DNA from: DASRHK01 sp963776465
GTDB taxonomy: Bacteria; Pseudomonadota; Gammaproteobacteria; Nevskiales; Nevskiaceae
NCBI GenBank assembly: GCA_963776465.1
Contig: CAVZMV010000002.1
Coordinates: 2,232,001 to 2,296,000 of the forward strand
Reading direction: 5' to 3'
Length of the DNA stretch: 64,000 nucleotides
The position numbers and the translations under genes were made by a program. Positions 48,058 through 56,160 of this stretch are shown here, in pieces; positions within the stretch are counted from its first letter, which is position 1; every line of letters begins with the position of its first letter. A model generated the notes under the pieces. The model was given only the letters and a program-made list of their open reading frames with translations, was not told where the DNA came from and did no database searches.

Positions 48058-48771
48058 TTATGCCGCAGCGGACAGATCCGTCACCTCGTCGATACGCGGA
48101 CCGCTGGCGCTGCCCAGGCAAAGATCACCGTCGGCGTGCGACGTCTGCAGCACCAGCAAGCCGAATCCGCCGATGGCGTCGACCACTTCGCCGACTGCCT
48201 GCGACGGGGTGCGCGCGTCGAACACAGCCATCCCTGGCACCGCCACGTTCGGCACGCGGCCGCGGAACATGCGCCGCTTCACCTGCCCCAGGTAATGCAG
48301 CCGCGCGACGATCTCCTGTCCGGTGTAGCAGCCCTTGTCGAAGCTGATGGCGCCGAGCGCGTCCAGGTTGCACATCTGCGGAACGAAGTGGTCGCTGGTC
48401 TCCGGGTAGATCGTCGGGATGCCGCGGGCGATGCGATCGCTGCGCCACTCCTCCTCGCCGCTCTCGGGAACGGCAGGCGCCATCTCGGTAAGGACGACCT
48501 TGGAGCGCAGCACGAACATGCGCAGGCGCTTGAGCGTCGCTTCCAGGATGGAACGATGCATTTCCAGCACGACACCGTCGGCGGAGCGCTGCAGCTGCAT
48601 CACCGCCAGCAGCCGGCCCTTGGCGCTGCAATAGCCGGCGAGCAGAGGCGGGAAGGCGTCCACTTTCCGCACGTCCTGCGTGAGCTGTCCCTGCAGGAAG
48701 GTGTCGACATCGGCGCCGGTGGCGAGGATGCGACCGACACCACGCGGCGAGGGCGAAGCAGTTTGTTGCAT
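48058..48771 (-). CDS. ygfZ: YgfZ/GcvT-family folate-binding protein
   Basis: Folate-dependent protein linked to maintenance or repair of iron-sulfur cluster enzymes such as the MiaB-type tRNA thiolases. The hallmark motif with the conserved Cys reads KGCYTGQEIVARLHYLG. At 237 residues it is shorter than E. coli YgfZ (about 326). The N-terminal region is compact and starts with TFLQGQLTQDV. Diverges from the sdh operon with 36 bp between starts. In E. coli ygfZ also neighbours sdhE and ygfX. Confidence 0.88.
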   Translation of the reverse strand: MQQTASPSPRGVGRILATGADVDTFLQGQLTQDVRKVDAFPPLLAGYCSAKGRLLAVMQLQRSADGVVLEMHRSILEATLKRLRMFVLRSKVVLTEMAPAVPESGEEEWRSDRIARGIPTIYPETSDHFVPQMCNLDALGAISFDKGCYTGQEIVARLHYLGQVKRRMFRGRVPNVAVPGMAVFDARTPSQAVGEVVDAIGGFGLLVLQTSHADGDLCLGSASGPRIDEVTDLSAAA

Positions 48772-48807
48772 TGCGATGACCGGATGAATCTTGAGAGAAT
48801 ATCAGTC

Positions 48808-48993
48808 ATGGCCGACACCCCCGCTGTGCCAGCCGAGCAAGAGCCCGCCTCCAGCGAGTCCGTCGTCCGGCGTTGGCAGCCGCAACAGCCGGCGCCGACG
48901 GATGCGGTGCGTGAAATCGGCGGTCGCAAGGACGGGCCGGAGCCCACGCGCTACGGGGATTGGGAAAAGAACGGCCGATGCATCGATTTCTGA
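48808..48993 (+). CDS. DUF1674 protein, succinate dehydrogenase assembly factor 4 (SDHAF4-like)
   Basis: 61-residue protein. The C-terminal block VREIGGRKDGPEPTRYGDWE followed by KNGRCIDF is the signature of DUF1674, the family of mitochondrial SDHAF4/Sdh8, which binds flavinated SdhA before assembly. The N-terminal half is low-complexity (Ala/Pro/Glu). It is the first gene of the sdh operon, 10 bp before sdhC, which fits the assembly role. Confidence 0.85.
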   Translation: MADTPAVPAEQEPASSESVVRRWQPQQPAPTDAVREIGGRKDGPEPTRYGDWEKNGRCIDF

Positions 48994-49003
48994 AGGGGGC
49001 CTC

Positions 49004-49432
49004 ATGAAAACAGAGCCGAGCGACCTGCCTGCACCGACGCGCCAGATCAGCCGGCCGATGTCGCCGTTCATGCTGGGCTCTTACTACCGCTTCCAGCTCA
49101 CCTCGGTCCTGTCGTTCGCGCATCGCCTGACCGGGCTGGCGCTGTCCTTCGGCACGCTGCTGGTCGGCGTGTGGCTGGTGATGCTTGCCAATGGCGCGCA
49201 GTCCTACGACAACCTGGTGCCGCACCTGCAGGCCTGGTACGGGACGGCGCTGATGTTCGCTTACGGCTGGGCACTGATGTATCACCTGTGCAATGGCATC
49301 CGGCACCTGGTGTGGGACACGGGCCACGGCTTCGACATCCCGACGGCCTACAAGTCCGGCTACGCGGTCGTGGCGGCGTCGCTGATCCTGACGGCGGGCA
49401 TCTGGCTCGTGGCGCTGGGACGCGTCTCATGA
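49004..49432 (+). CDS. sdhC: Succinate dehydrogenase cytochrome b556 subunit
   Basis: 142 residues, three membrane helices. The family motif RPMSPFMLGSYYRFQLTSVL followed by SFAHRLTGLAL carries the Ser/Arg of the quinone site. The heme-ligand His is in YHLCNGIRHLVWDTGHG. Anchors SdhAB to the inner membrane. Its stop overlaps the sdhD ATG. Confidence 0.95.
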   Translation: MKTEPSDLPAPTRQISRPMSPFMLGSYYRFQLTSVLSFAHRLTGLALSFGTLLVGVWLVMLANGAQSYDNLVPHLQAWYGTALMFAYGWALMYHLCNGIRHLVWDTGHGFDIPTAYKSGYAVVAASLILTAGIWLVALGRVS

Positions 49433-49818
49433 AGGCGTCGTCCAACCTGCGCTCGCCGCTGTCCAAAGCCCGGGGCCTGGGGTCGGCCAAGCAGGGCGCG
49501 CATCACTTCTGGGTGCAGCGCGTGTCGGCGCTCGCGCTGATCCCCCTGTCGCTGTGGTTCGTGTTCTCGCTGGCGCAGATCGGCAGCGCCGGCTTCGCCG
49601 CCGTGCATCATTGGGTGGCGGCACCTTCCGTCGCCGTGGCGCTGGTGCTGTTTGTCGCGATCACCGCTTACCACTCGGCGCTCGGCGTGCAGGTCGTGAT
49701 CGAGGATTACGTCGCCAGCGAAGCCGGCAAGCTCGCCGGCCTGATCCTGTCCAAGTTCCTCCACACGGTTGTCGCCGCGGCGGGCATCTTCGCCGTGCTC
49801 AAGATCGCGCTCGCATAA
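49429..49818 (+). CDS. sdhD: Succinate dehydrogenase hydrophobic membrane anchor subunit
   Basis: 129 residues, three membrane helices. HHFWVQRVSALALIPL and the heme/quinone motif YHSALGVQVVIEDYV are characteristic. Pairs with SdhC in complex II. Confidence 0.95.
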   Translation: MKASSNLRSPLSKARGLGSAKQGAHHFWVQRVSALALIPLSLWFVFSLAQIGSAGFAAVHHWVAAPSVAVALVLFVAITAYHSALGVQVVIEDYVASEAGKLAGLILSKFLHTVVAAAGIFAVLKIALA

Positions 49819-49827
49819 GAAGAAGAC

Positions 49828-51627
49828 ATGGCCGCCTACGACATCACGCATCACGAGTACGACGTCGTCGTGGTCGGCGCCGGCGGCGCCGGCCTGCGCG
49901 CTACGCTCGGCCTTGCCGAAGCGGGCCTGAAGACCGCCAACATCACCAAGCTGTTTCCGACGCGCTCGCACACGGTCGCAGCGCAGGGCGGCATCTCCGC
50001 AGCGCTCGGCAACATGGGCGCAGACGACTGGCGCTGGCACATGTACGACACGGTCAAGGGCTCGGACTGGCTCGGCGACCAGGACGCGATCCAGTACATG
50101 TGCCGCGAGGCGCCGGCAGCCGTCATCGAGCTCGAGCACTACGGCGTGCCGTTCTCGCGCACGCCCGAAGGCAAGATCTACCAGCGCCCGTTCGGCGGCA
50201 TGACCACCGACTACGGCAAGGGCACGGCGCAGCGCACCGCGGCCGCCGCTGACCGTACCGGCCACGCGATGCTGCACACGCTCTACCAGCAGTCGCTCAA
50301 GTGCCGCGCCCAGTTCTTCATCGAGTACTTCGCGCTCGATCTCCTGATGGATGACGACGGCGCCTGTCGCGGCGTGCTCGCGTGGGACCTGTCGACCGGG
50401 CAGCTGCACCGCTTCCGCGCGCACATGGTGATCCTGGCGACCGGTGGCTACGGCCGCGCGTATTTCTCGGCGACGTCCGCGCACACCTGCACGGGCGATG
50501 GCAACGCGATGGTGCTGCGCGCGGGCCTGCCGCTGCAGGACATGGAGTTCGTGCAGTTCCATCCGACCGGTATCTACGGCTCGGGCTGCCTGATCACGGA
50601 AGGCGCGCGCGGCGAGGGCGGCTACCTCACCAACTCCAAGGGCGAGCGCTTCATGGAGCGTTACGCGCCCAACCGCAAGGACCTGGCGTCGCGCGACGTG
50701 GTATCGCGATCGATGACCATCGAGATCCGCGAGGGCCGCGGCGTCGGCCCCGAGCACGATCACATCCACCTGCACCTGGAGCACCTGGGCCCTGACGTGC
50801 TGCACGCGCGCCTGCCGGGGATCTCCGAGAGCGCCAAGATCTTCGCCAACGTCGACGTCACCAAGGAGCCGATCCCGGTGCTGCCGACGGTGCACTACAA
50901 CATGGGCGGCATCCCGACCCTGCACACGGGCGAGGCGGTGACGCTCGCCAACGGCAACCCGGACTCGGTCGTGCCCGGCCTGATGGCGGTGGGCGAGGCG
51001 GCGTGCGTATCGGTGCACGGCGCCAATCGCCTCGGCTCCAACTCACTGCTGGACCTGGTGGTGTTCGGCCGCGCCGCGGCGCAGCGCGCCGCGCAGCTGG
51101 TGAAAGCAGGTGGCAACCACAAGCCGCTCGGCGGCACGCCCGGCGGCAAGTCGGAGATCGCGTCGATCGAGCGCCTCGAGCGGCTGCGCAACGCCAAGGG
51201 CTCGCGGCCGACGGCCGACCTGCGCCTGGAGATGCAGAAGAACATGCAGGCGCACGCGGCGGTGTTCCGCACGCAGAAGTCGATGGACGACGGCCTGGCC
51301 AAGCTCAAGAAGACCTGCGCGTCCCTCAAGGACGTGGCGCTGAAGGATCGCTCGATGATCTGGAACAGCGACCTCGCCGAGACGCTCGAGCTCGACAACC
51401 TGCTCGGCAACGCGCTGGTGACGATGGCTTCGGCGGCCAATCGCAAGGAGTCGCGCGGCGCGCACGCGCACGAGGACTTCCCCGATCGCGACGACGGCAA
51501 CTGGATGAAGCACACGCTGGCCTGGCGCGCGAGCGAGACCGACGTGAAGATCGACTACCGTCCGGTGCACATGAACGTGCTCGACGACGAGATCGACGTG
51601 ATCGCACCGCAAAAGCGCGTGTACTAA
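49828..51627 (+). CDS. sdhA: Succinate dehydrogenase flavoprotein subunit
   Basis: Oxidises succinate to fumarate with covalently bound FAD. The 599-residue protein has the dinucleotide-binding motif VVVVGAGGAGLRATLGL, the flavinylation His in RSHTVAAQGGISAALGN, the substrate motif LGSNSLLDLVVFGR and the catalytic Arg region. Its maturation factors are encoded on both sides (DUF1674 protein and SdhE). Confidence 0.98.
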   Translation: MAAYDITHHEYDVVVVGAGGAGLRATLGLAEAGLKTANITKLFPTRSHTVAAQGGISAALGNMGADDWRWHMYDTVKGSDWLGDQDAIQYMCREAPAAVIELEHYGVPFSRTPEGKIYQRPFGGMTTDYGKGTAQRTAAAADRTGHAMLHTLYQQSLKCRAQFFIEYFALDLLMDDDGACRGVLAWDLSTGQLHRFRAHMVILATGGYGRAYFSATSAHTCTGDGNAMVLRAGLPLQDMEFVQFHPTGIYGSGCLITEGARGEGGYLTNSKGERFMERYAPNRKDLASRDVVSRSMTIEIREGRGVGPEHDHIHLHLEHLGPDVLHARLPGISESAKIFANVDVTKEPIPVLPTVHYNMGGIPTLHTGEAVTLANGNPDSVVPGLMAVGEAACVSVHGANRLGSNSLLDLVVFGRAAAQRAAQLVKAGGNHKPLGGTPGGKSEIASIERLERLRNAKGSRPTADLRLEMQKNMQAHAAVFRTQKSMDDGLAKLKKTCASLKDVALKDRSMIWNSDLAETLELDNLLGNALVTMASAANRKESRGAHAHEDFPDRDDGNWMKHTLAWRASETDVKIDYRPVHMNVLDDEIDVIAPQKRVY

Positions 51628-51642
51628 AGGAACGGAACAGCA

Positions 51643-52428
51643 ATGGCGCAATTCACGCTTCCGCAGAATTCCAAGATCGACCAGAAGGCCGGCAAGCACC
51701 ATCACGCGCCCGCAGGCGCCAAGCAGGTGCGCAGCTTCAAGGTCTACCGCTACGACCCGGACTCCCCCGCCAATCCGCGCATGGACACCTACGACGTCGA
51801 CATGGCGTCGTGCGGGCCGATGGTTCTCGACGCGCTGATCAAGATCAAGAACGAGGTCGATGCGACGCTGACCTTCCGCCGCTCCTGCCGCGAGGGCATC
51901 TGCGGCTCCTGCGCGATGAACATCGACGGCACCAACACGCTGGCCTGCACAAAGGCCTGCTCGGACATCAAGGGAGAGGTGAAGATCTATCCCTTGCCGC
52001 ACCTGCCGGTGGTCAAGGACCTGGTGCCCGATCTCACGCACTTCTACGCGCAGCTGGCGTCGGTGGAGCCGTGGCTCAAGACCGACACTCCCGCGCCGAC
52101 GCGCGAGCGCCTGCAATCGGAGGAGGAGCGGGCCAAGCTCGACGGACTCTACGAGTGCATCCTCTGCGCGTGCTGCACGACCAGCTGCCCGAGCTACTGG
52201 TGGAACGGCGATCGTTACCTCGGCCCGGCGACGCTGCTGCAGGCGTATCGCTGGATCGCCGACTCGCGCGACGAGGCGACCGGCGCGCGCTTGGACGCGC
52301 TGGAGGATCCGTTCAAGCTCTATCGCTGCCACACCATCATGAATTGCGCGAAGACCTGCCCGAAGGGATTGAATCCCGCCAAGGCGATCGCCGAGATCAA
52401 GAAGAAGATCGTCGAGCGAACGGTGTAG
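51643..52428 (+). CDS. sdhB: Succinate dehydrogenase iron-sulfur subunit
   Basis: 261 residues. The [2Fe-2S] ligands are in SCREGICGSCAMNIDG plus the following Cys, and the [4Fe-4S] and [3Fe-4S] ligands in ECILCACCTTSCPSYWW and CHTIMNCAKTCPKGLNP. Slightly longer than E. coli SdhB (about 239) because of an N-terminal His/Lys-rich stretch. Transfers electrons from SdhA FAD to quinone. Confidence 0.97.
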   Translation: MAQFTLPQNSKIDQKAGKHHHAPAGAKQVRSFKVYRYDPDSPANPRMDTYDVDMASCGPMVLDALIKIKNEVDATLTFRRSCREGICGSCAMNIDGTNTLACTKACSDIKGEVKIYPLPHLPVVKDLVPDLTHFYAQLASVEPWLKTDTPAPTRERLQSEEERAKLDGLYECILCACCTTSCPSYWWNGDRYLGPATLLQAYRWIADSRDEATGARLDALEDPFKLYRCHTIMNCAKTCPKGLNPAKAIAEIKKKIVERTV

Positions 52429-52432
52429 CCCC

Positions 52433-52666
52433 ATGCACCCCGGGCGCCTGCGCTGGCTCTTGCGCCGCGGCATGAAGGAGCTCGACGTCATCGTCGAGCG
52501 CTATTACGAGAAGCGCTATGCCATGGCGCCGGTGACAGAGCAGCACGCGTTCGTGCGCCTGCTCGACCAGGTCGAGGACCCCGAGATCTACGCGTGGAGC
52601 ATGGGCCACGCCCAGCCGCCGCAGGAATATGCCGACGTCATCGCCGAGCTTCGACAGCACCATTGA
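52433..52666 (+). CDS. sdhE: FAD assembly factor SdhE
   Basis: 77-residue small helical protein. The RGMKELD motif (RRGMKELDVIVERYYEKRY) is the signature of the SdhE/SDHAF2 family that promotes covalent FAD attachment to SdhA. Four bases after sdhB. The next gene begins inside it. Confidence 0.95.
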   Translation: MHPGRLRWLLRRGMKELDVIVERYYEKRYAMAPVTEQHAFVRLLDQVEDPEIYAWSMGHAQPPQEYADVIAELRQHH

Positions 52667-53087
52667 TTGCAAGCTCGCGCCCTCGATGCGAGGGCTGCAG
52701 TGGGTCTTTGCGCTGCACGTGATCCCCGTCGCGCTCCTGCCGTTCGCGATGAGCCCCGGGCCGGCGCTCGCCGTTGCCGTCGGCGCGTTTGGCGTGTCGT
52801 GGCTGTGGCTGCGGCGCCATCCGGCGCTGGGCTTCGGCAAGCGCGCGCTGCGCCGCCTGCAATGGAGCGCGGACGGCAGCTGGATGGTCGAGGACGGCGA
52901 GGGCCGCAAGTCCGAGGCGCAGTTGCTGGGCAGCAGCTGCGTGCATCCGCGCCTGATGGTGCTCGACTTCAAGCTCAGCAGCGGCCGGCGGCAGTCGCGC
53001 GTGCTGCTCGGCGACGAAGCCGAACCGGAGCTGTTGCGCCGCGTGCGCGCCCGGCTCCTCGATCAGGGACCGGCCGCAGCCGCCTGA
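52629..53087 (+). CDS. ygfX: YgfX-family membrane protein
   Basis: 152 residues with two membrane helices (about residues 25-58), then a soluble domain. The order sdhE-ygfX and the pattern (short N-terminus, hairpin of helices, beta-rich C-terminus) match YgfX, described in E. coli as the SdhE-associated CptA protein. ATG 52629 overlaps sdhE by 38 bp; ATG 52686 would remove part of the conserved N-terminus. The end overlaps the convergent nadB end by 25 bp. Sequence similarity is weak by eye. Confidence 0.72.
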   Translation: MPTSSPSFDSTIDCKLAPSMRGLQWVFALHVIPVALLPFAMSPGPALAVAVGAFGVSWLWLRRHPALGFGKRALRRLQWSADGSWMVEDGEGRKSEAQLLGSSCVHPRLMVLDFKLSSGRRQSRVLLGDEAEPELLRRVRARLLDQGPAAAA

Positions 53088-54691
53088 CGTCGGGTGCCGG
53101 TGGCCGGATCCAGGATGGTCGGCCGCGCGTGCTTGTCCGTGCGCGGGTAATCCAGCGTGTAGTGCAGGCCGCGGCTCTCCTTGCGTGCCAGCGCCGAGCG
53201 CACGATCAGCTCGGCGACGGTCACCAGGTTGCGCAGCTCGATCAGGTCGGCGCTGATGCGGTAGTTGCCGTAGTACTCCAGGATCTCGCTCTTGAGCAGC
53301 TCGACCCGATGCAGCGCTCGCTGCAGTCGCTTGTCGGTGCGCACGATGCCGACGTAGTCCCACATGAAGCGCCGCAGCTCCTGCCAGTTGTGCGCCACCA
53401 CCACGTCCTCGTCGGAGTTGGTGACGCGGCTCTCGTCCCACGGACGCAATCCGGATGGGCTGCGTCGCTTCGGCAGCAGCCCGTGCAAGTCCTGTGCGGC
53501 GGCGTCGGCGAACACCAGGCATTCGAGCAGGGAGTTGCTGGCCATGCGATTGGCGCCGTGCAGGCCGGTGTGCGCGACCTCGCCGATGGCGTAGAGGCCG
53601 TCGATGTCGGTGCGCCCGTTGAGGTCGGTCATCACCCCGCCGCAGGTGTAGTGCGCCGCTGGCACAACCGGGATGGGCTCCCGGGTGATGTCGAGGCCGA
53701 GCTCCAGGCAGTGCGCGAAGATGGAAGGGAAGTGCCGCTTCACGAACTCGGCGGGCTTGTGGGTGATGTCCAGGTAGACGAAGTCCAGGCCCAGGCGCTT
53801 CATCTCGTGGTCGATGGCGCGGGCGACGATGTCGCGGGGCGCCAGCTCCTCGCGGCTGTCGAAGCGCGGCATGAAGCGCTCGCCCGCCTGGCCGTTGGCG
53901 GCTGGCAGCTTCAGCAGCGCGCCTTCGCCGCGCAGTGCCTCGGTGATCAGGAACGCGCGCGACTTGACGTGATACAGGCAAGTCGGATGGAACTGCATGA
54001 ACTCCATGTTGGCGATGCGGCAACCCGCGCGCCACGCCATGGCGATGCCGTCACCCGAGGCGCCCTGCTGGATGGTGGAATAGAGGTAGGCCATGCTCGC
54101 CCCGCCGGTGGCGAGCACCACCGCGCTGGCCGGCACGGCCTCGACGTGGCCAGTGCGGGTGTCGAGCAGGTAGGCGCCCAGCGCCTTTCCCGCGCCGCGA
54201 TCGACGATCAGGTCGACCGCGACGACGTGCTCGCGCGCGCGGATCCGTGGATGGGAGGCGGCAAGGCCCGACAGCGTCGTCTCGACCGCGTGGCCGGTGG
54301 CGTCGGCTGCGTGCACTACGCGACGGTGGGAATGCCCGCCCTCGCGGGTCAGGTGCAGGCGCGCGCTGGCGGAATCCTCCTCGTCGACCGTGAACTGCAC
54401 GCCCTGCTCGACCAGCCAGCGGATGCAGCCGGGCCCGCGCTCGACCGTGAAGCGCACGGCTTTCTCGTCGCACAGGCCGGCGCCGGCGGTGAGCGTGTCG
54501 CGCACGTGGTTCTCGAGCGAGTCATCCTCGTCGAGCACGGCGGAGATGCCGCCCTGGGCCCAGAGCGTGCTGCCACTTGAAAGGCTGGTTTTGGACACCA
54601 CGGTGACCTGATGGCCGAGCGCGGCCAGCCGCAGCGCGCACGTCAGGCCGGCCGCACCGCTGCCGATGATCAGGACTTCGCCGTCACCCAT
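53063..54691 (-). CDS. nadB: L-aspartate oxidase
   Basis: First step of NAD synthesis, oxidising aspartate to iminoaspartate. The 542-residue protein belongs to the SdhA/FrdA flavoprotein family but lacks the His of covalent FAD binding: TLWAQGGISAVLDEDDS. It has VLIIGSGAAGLTCALRLA and HGANRMASNSLLECLVFAD. Transcribed away from rpoE, the usual gammaproteobacterial pairing. Confidence 0.96.
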   Translation of the reverse strand: MGDGEVLIIGSGAAGLTCALRLAALGHQVTVVSKTSLSSGSTLWAQGGISAVLDEDDSLENHVRDTLTAGAGLCDEKAVRFTVERGPGCIRWLVEQGVQFTVDEEDSASARLHLTREGGHSHRRVVHAADATGHAVETTLSGLAASHPRIRAREHVVAVDLIVDRGAGKALGAYLLDTRTGHVEAVPASAVVLATGGASMAYLYSTIQQGASGDGIAMAWRAGCRIANMEFMQFHPTCLYHVKSRAFLITEALRGEGALLKLPAANGQAGERFMPRFDSREELAPRDIVARAIDHEMKRLGLDFVYLDITHKPAEFVKRHFPSIFAHCLELGLDITREPIPVVPAAHYTCGGVMTDLNGRTDIDGLYAIGEVAHTGLHGANRMASNSLLECLVFADAAAQDLHGLLPKRRSPSGLRPWDESRVTNSDEDVVVAHNWQELRRFMWDYVGIVRTDKRLQRALHRVELLKSEILEYYGNYRISADLIELRNLVTVAELIVRSALARKESRGLHYTLDYPRTDKHARPTILDPATGTRRQAAAAGP

Positions 54692-54798
54692 GAGAGCGTG
54701 TGCTCTGCGATTGATAGAATAGGTAATACAGGCAGGCCGTCCGTACGCTAACCAGCAGAAGGATCAGACCGGCTCGTCTGGAATAACGTTAGCGGTTC

Positions 54799-54825
54799 GA
54801 ACCCAGCTTGTCGAAGCATGTCTGA
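54799..54825 (+). promoter_or_regulatory. Possible sigma-E (RpoE) autoregulatory promoter
   Basis: GAACCC (54799-54804), 16-bp spacer, TCTGA (54821-54825), close to the extracytoplasmic sigma-E pattern GGAACTT-N15/16-TCnGA. It lies 23 bp before rpoE. An imperfect inverted repeat GAAGGATCAGAC (54758-54769) / GTCTGATCCCCTTC (54820-54833) overlaps the -10. Confidence 0.45.
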
Positions 54826-54848
54826 TCCCCTTCCATCACTAGGCGCCA

Positions 54849-55421
54849 ATGAGCGAAGAACAACTAGACGAACAGCTGGTGGCTCGCGCGCAGAAGGGCG
54901 ATCGGCGATCGTTCGAGCTCCTGGTGCGCAAGTACCAGTACAAGATCATCCAGCTGGTCGGCCGGCTCGTCGGTGACGGCGACGCTGCCGACGTAGCCCA
55001 GGAAACGTTCATCAAGGCCTACCGCGCCCTGAACGGCTTCCGCGGCCAGTCGCAGTTCTACACCTGGCTTTACCGCATCGGCATCAACACCGCCAAGAAC
55101 CACCTGGTCTCGCGCGGCCGCCGCCCGGCCGACCACGACATCGACGTGCAGGACGCCGAGCAGTACGGCCACACCGGCCACCTGTCCGACGTCAACACTC
55201 CCGAAGCCCAGGCGCTGACCGAGGAGATCAAGCACAAGGTGGCCGAGACCATCGCCCAGCTGCCGCGGGATCTGCGCCAGGCCATCACCCTGCGCGAGCT
55301 GGAGGGGTTGTCCTACGAGGAGATCGCCGAGGTGATGGACTGCCCGATCGGCACCGTCCGCTCGCGGATTTTCCGGGCGCGCGAGGCAATTGACGCGGTG
55401 ATCAAGCCTCTGATGAACTAG
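54849..55421 (+). CDS. rpoE: RNA polymerase sigma factor RpoE (AlgU/sigma-E)
   Basis: Extracytoplasmic-function sigma factor controlling envelope stress genes. The 190-residue protein has region 2 (VGDGDAADVAQETFIKAYRA and FYTWLYRIGINTAKNHL) and region 4 (LRELEGLSYEEIAEVMDCPI, GTVRSRIFRARE). Followed by its anti-sigma factor, RseB and a MucD-like protease, the algU-mucA-mucB-mucD order of Pseudomonas. Confidence 0.97.
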   Translation: MSEEQLDEQLVARAQKGDRRSFELLVRKYQYKIIQLVGRLVGDGDAADVAQETFIKAYRALNGFRGQSQFYTWLYRIGINTAKNHLVSRGRRPADHDIDVQDAEQYGHTGHLSDVNTPEAQALTEEIKHKVAETIAQLPRDLRQAITLRELEGLSYEEIAEVMDCPIGTVRSRIFRAREAIDAVIKPLMN

Positions 55422-55563
55422 GCACGACGGTTCCGGGGAACCCTGCTTGCTAGATTATTTGTCTACACGCCTGTTCCGGGGGGAACTTTCACCCCTGTTT
55501 AGCTGTTTTACACGGTAACGGTTGGATGAAGACGTGTTCTGGGTGGAATCGAGGCCCCCAAAG

Positions 55564-56160
55564 ATGAGTTCAGAAATGCTTTCGGCGGCCCTTGACGGGG
55601 AATGCAGCCCAGAAGAACTGGATCAGCTCCTGGCAGAAGTGGAGCGGTCTCCCGAGTTGAAGCGGCAATGGAGCCGCCTGTGCCTGGCCCGGGATGCCCT
55701 GGCCGGGTCCCGCGTCCGGGCCGATCAGCGCTGCATCGCCGAAGGGGTGATGGGCGGGGTCGGGTCGGAGGCGCCTTCGGACAAGGTCGTGGCCTTCGTT
55801 CCCAAGCGCAGCCGGATGTCATGGCGGCCGGTCATCGGGCTGGCCACCGCGGCCAGCGTCGCCAGCATCGCCTTCGTGCTGGGCTACCGCAGTCCGTCCG
55901 TTCCGCCGATGGTCACCACGGCCAGGGCGCCCGCAGCGCTCGCGTCCCCGGTCTCGGCCGGCAGTGCCGGGCAGCTTCACGCCAGCGCCGCCAACGATGC
56001 GCGCCCCGCCAGCGCCGACGCGCTGGAGGAGTGGGACTCGCGCCAGCTCAACAGCTACCTGATCGACTACAGCAGCTATCGCGCCGGTGCGGGCATGGCT
56101 GACACCCTGGGTTACGCCCGCTTCGCAGCACATACGGCCGAATACAACCCCGATCAGTGA
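55564..56160 (+). CDS. rseA: Anti-sigma-E factor RseA (MucA-like)
   Basis: 198 residues from ATG 55564. The N-terminal domain opens SEMLSAALDGECSPEELDQL, the sigma-E-binding RseA/MucA fold. One membrane segment follows (about residues 83-102, GLATAASVASIAFVLGY), then a periplasmic part with the conserved LNSYLIDYSSYRAG. It is cleaved by DegS-type and RseP proteases to free RpoE. A TTG at 55522 would add 14 residues but lacks family support. The 142-bp gap after rpoE holds two short GTTCC/GGAAC palindromes. Confidence 0.9.
   Translation: MSSEMLSAALDGECSPEELDQLLAEVERSPELKRQWSRLCLARDALAGSRVRADQRCIAEGVMGGVGSEAPSDKVVAFVPKRSRMSWRPVIGLATAASVASIAFVLGYRSPSVPPMVTTARAPAALASPVSAGSAGQLHASAANDARPASADALEEWDSRQLNSYLIDYSSYRAGAGMADTLGYARFAAHTAEYNPDQ

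Noticed and set aside
48046..48067. Perfect hairpin TGCGGCATA / TATGCCGCA at the end of ygfZ
   Set aside because: As a terminator it lacks a T-run in the minus-strand direction; the stem overlaps the ygfZ stop. Kept only as a possible transcript-stabilising hairpin, not listed as a feature.
52667..53087. Start of ygfX at ATG 52686
   Set aside because: It would avoid the sdhE overlap but removes the conserved N-terminal residues before the first membrane helix, so 52629 was preferred.
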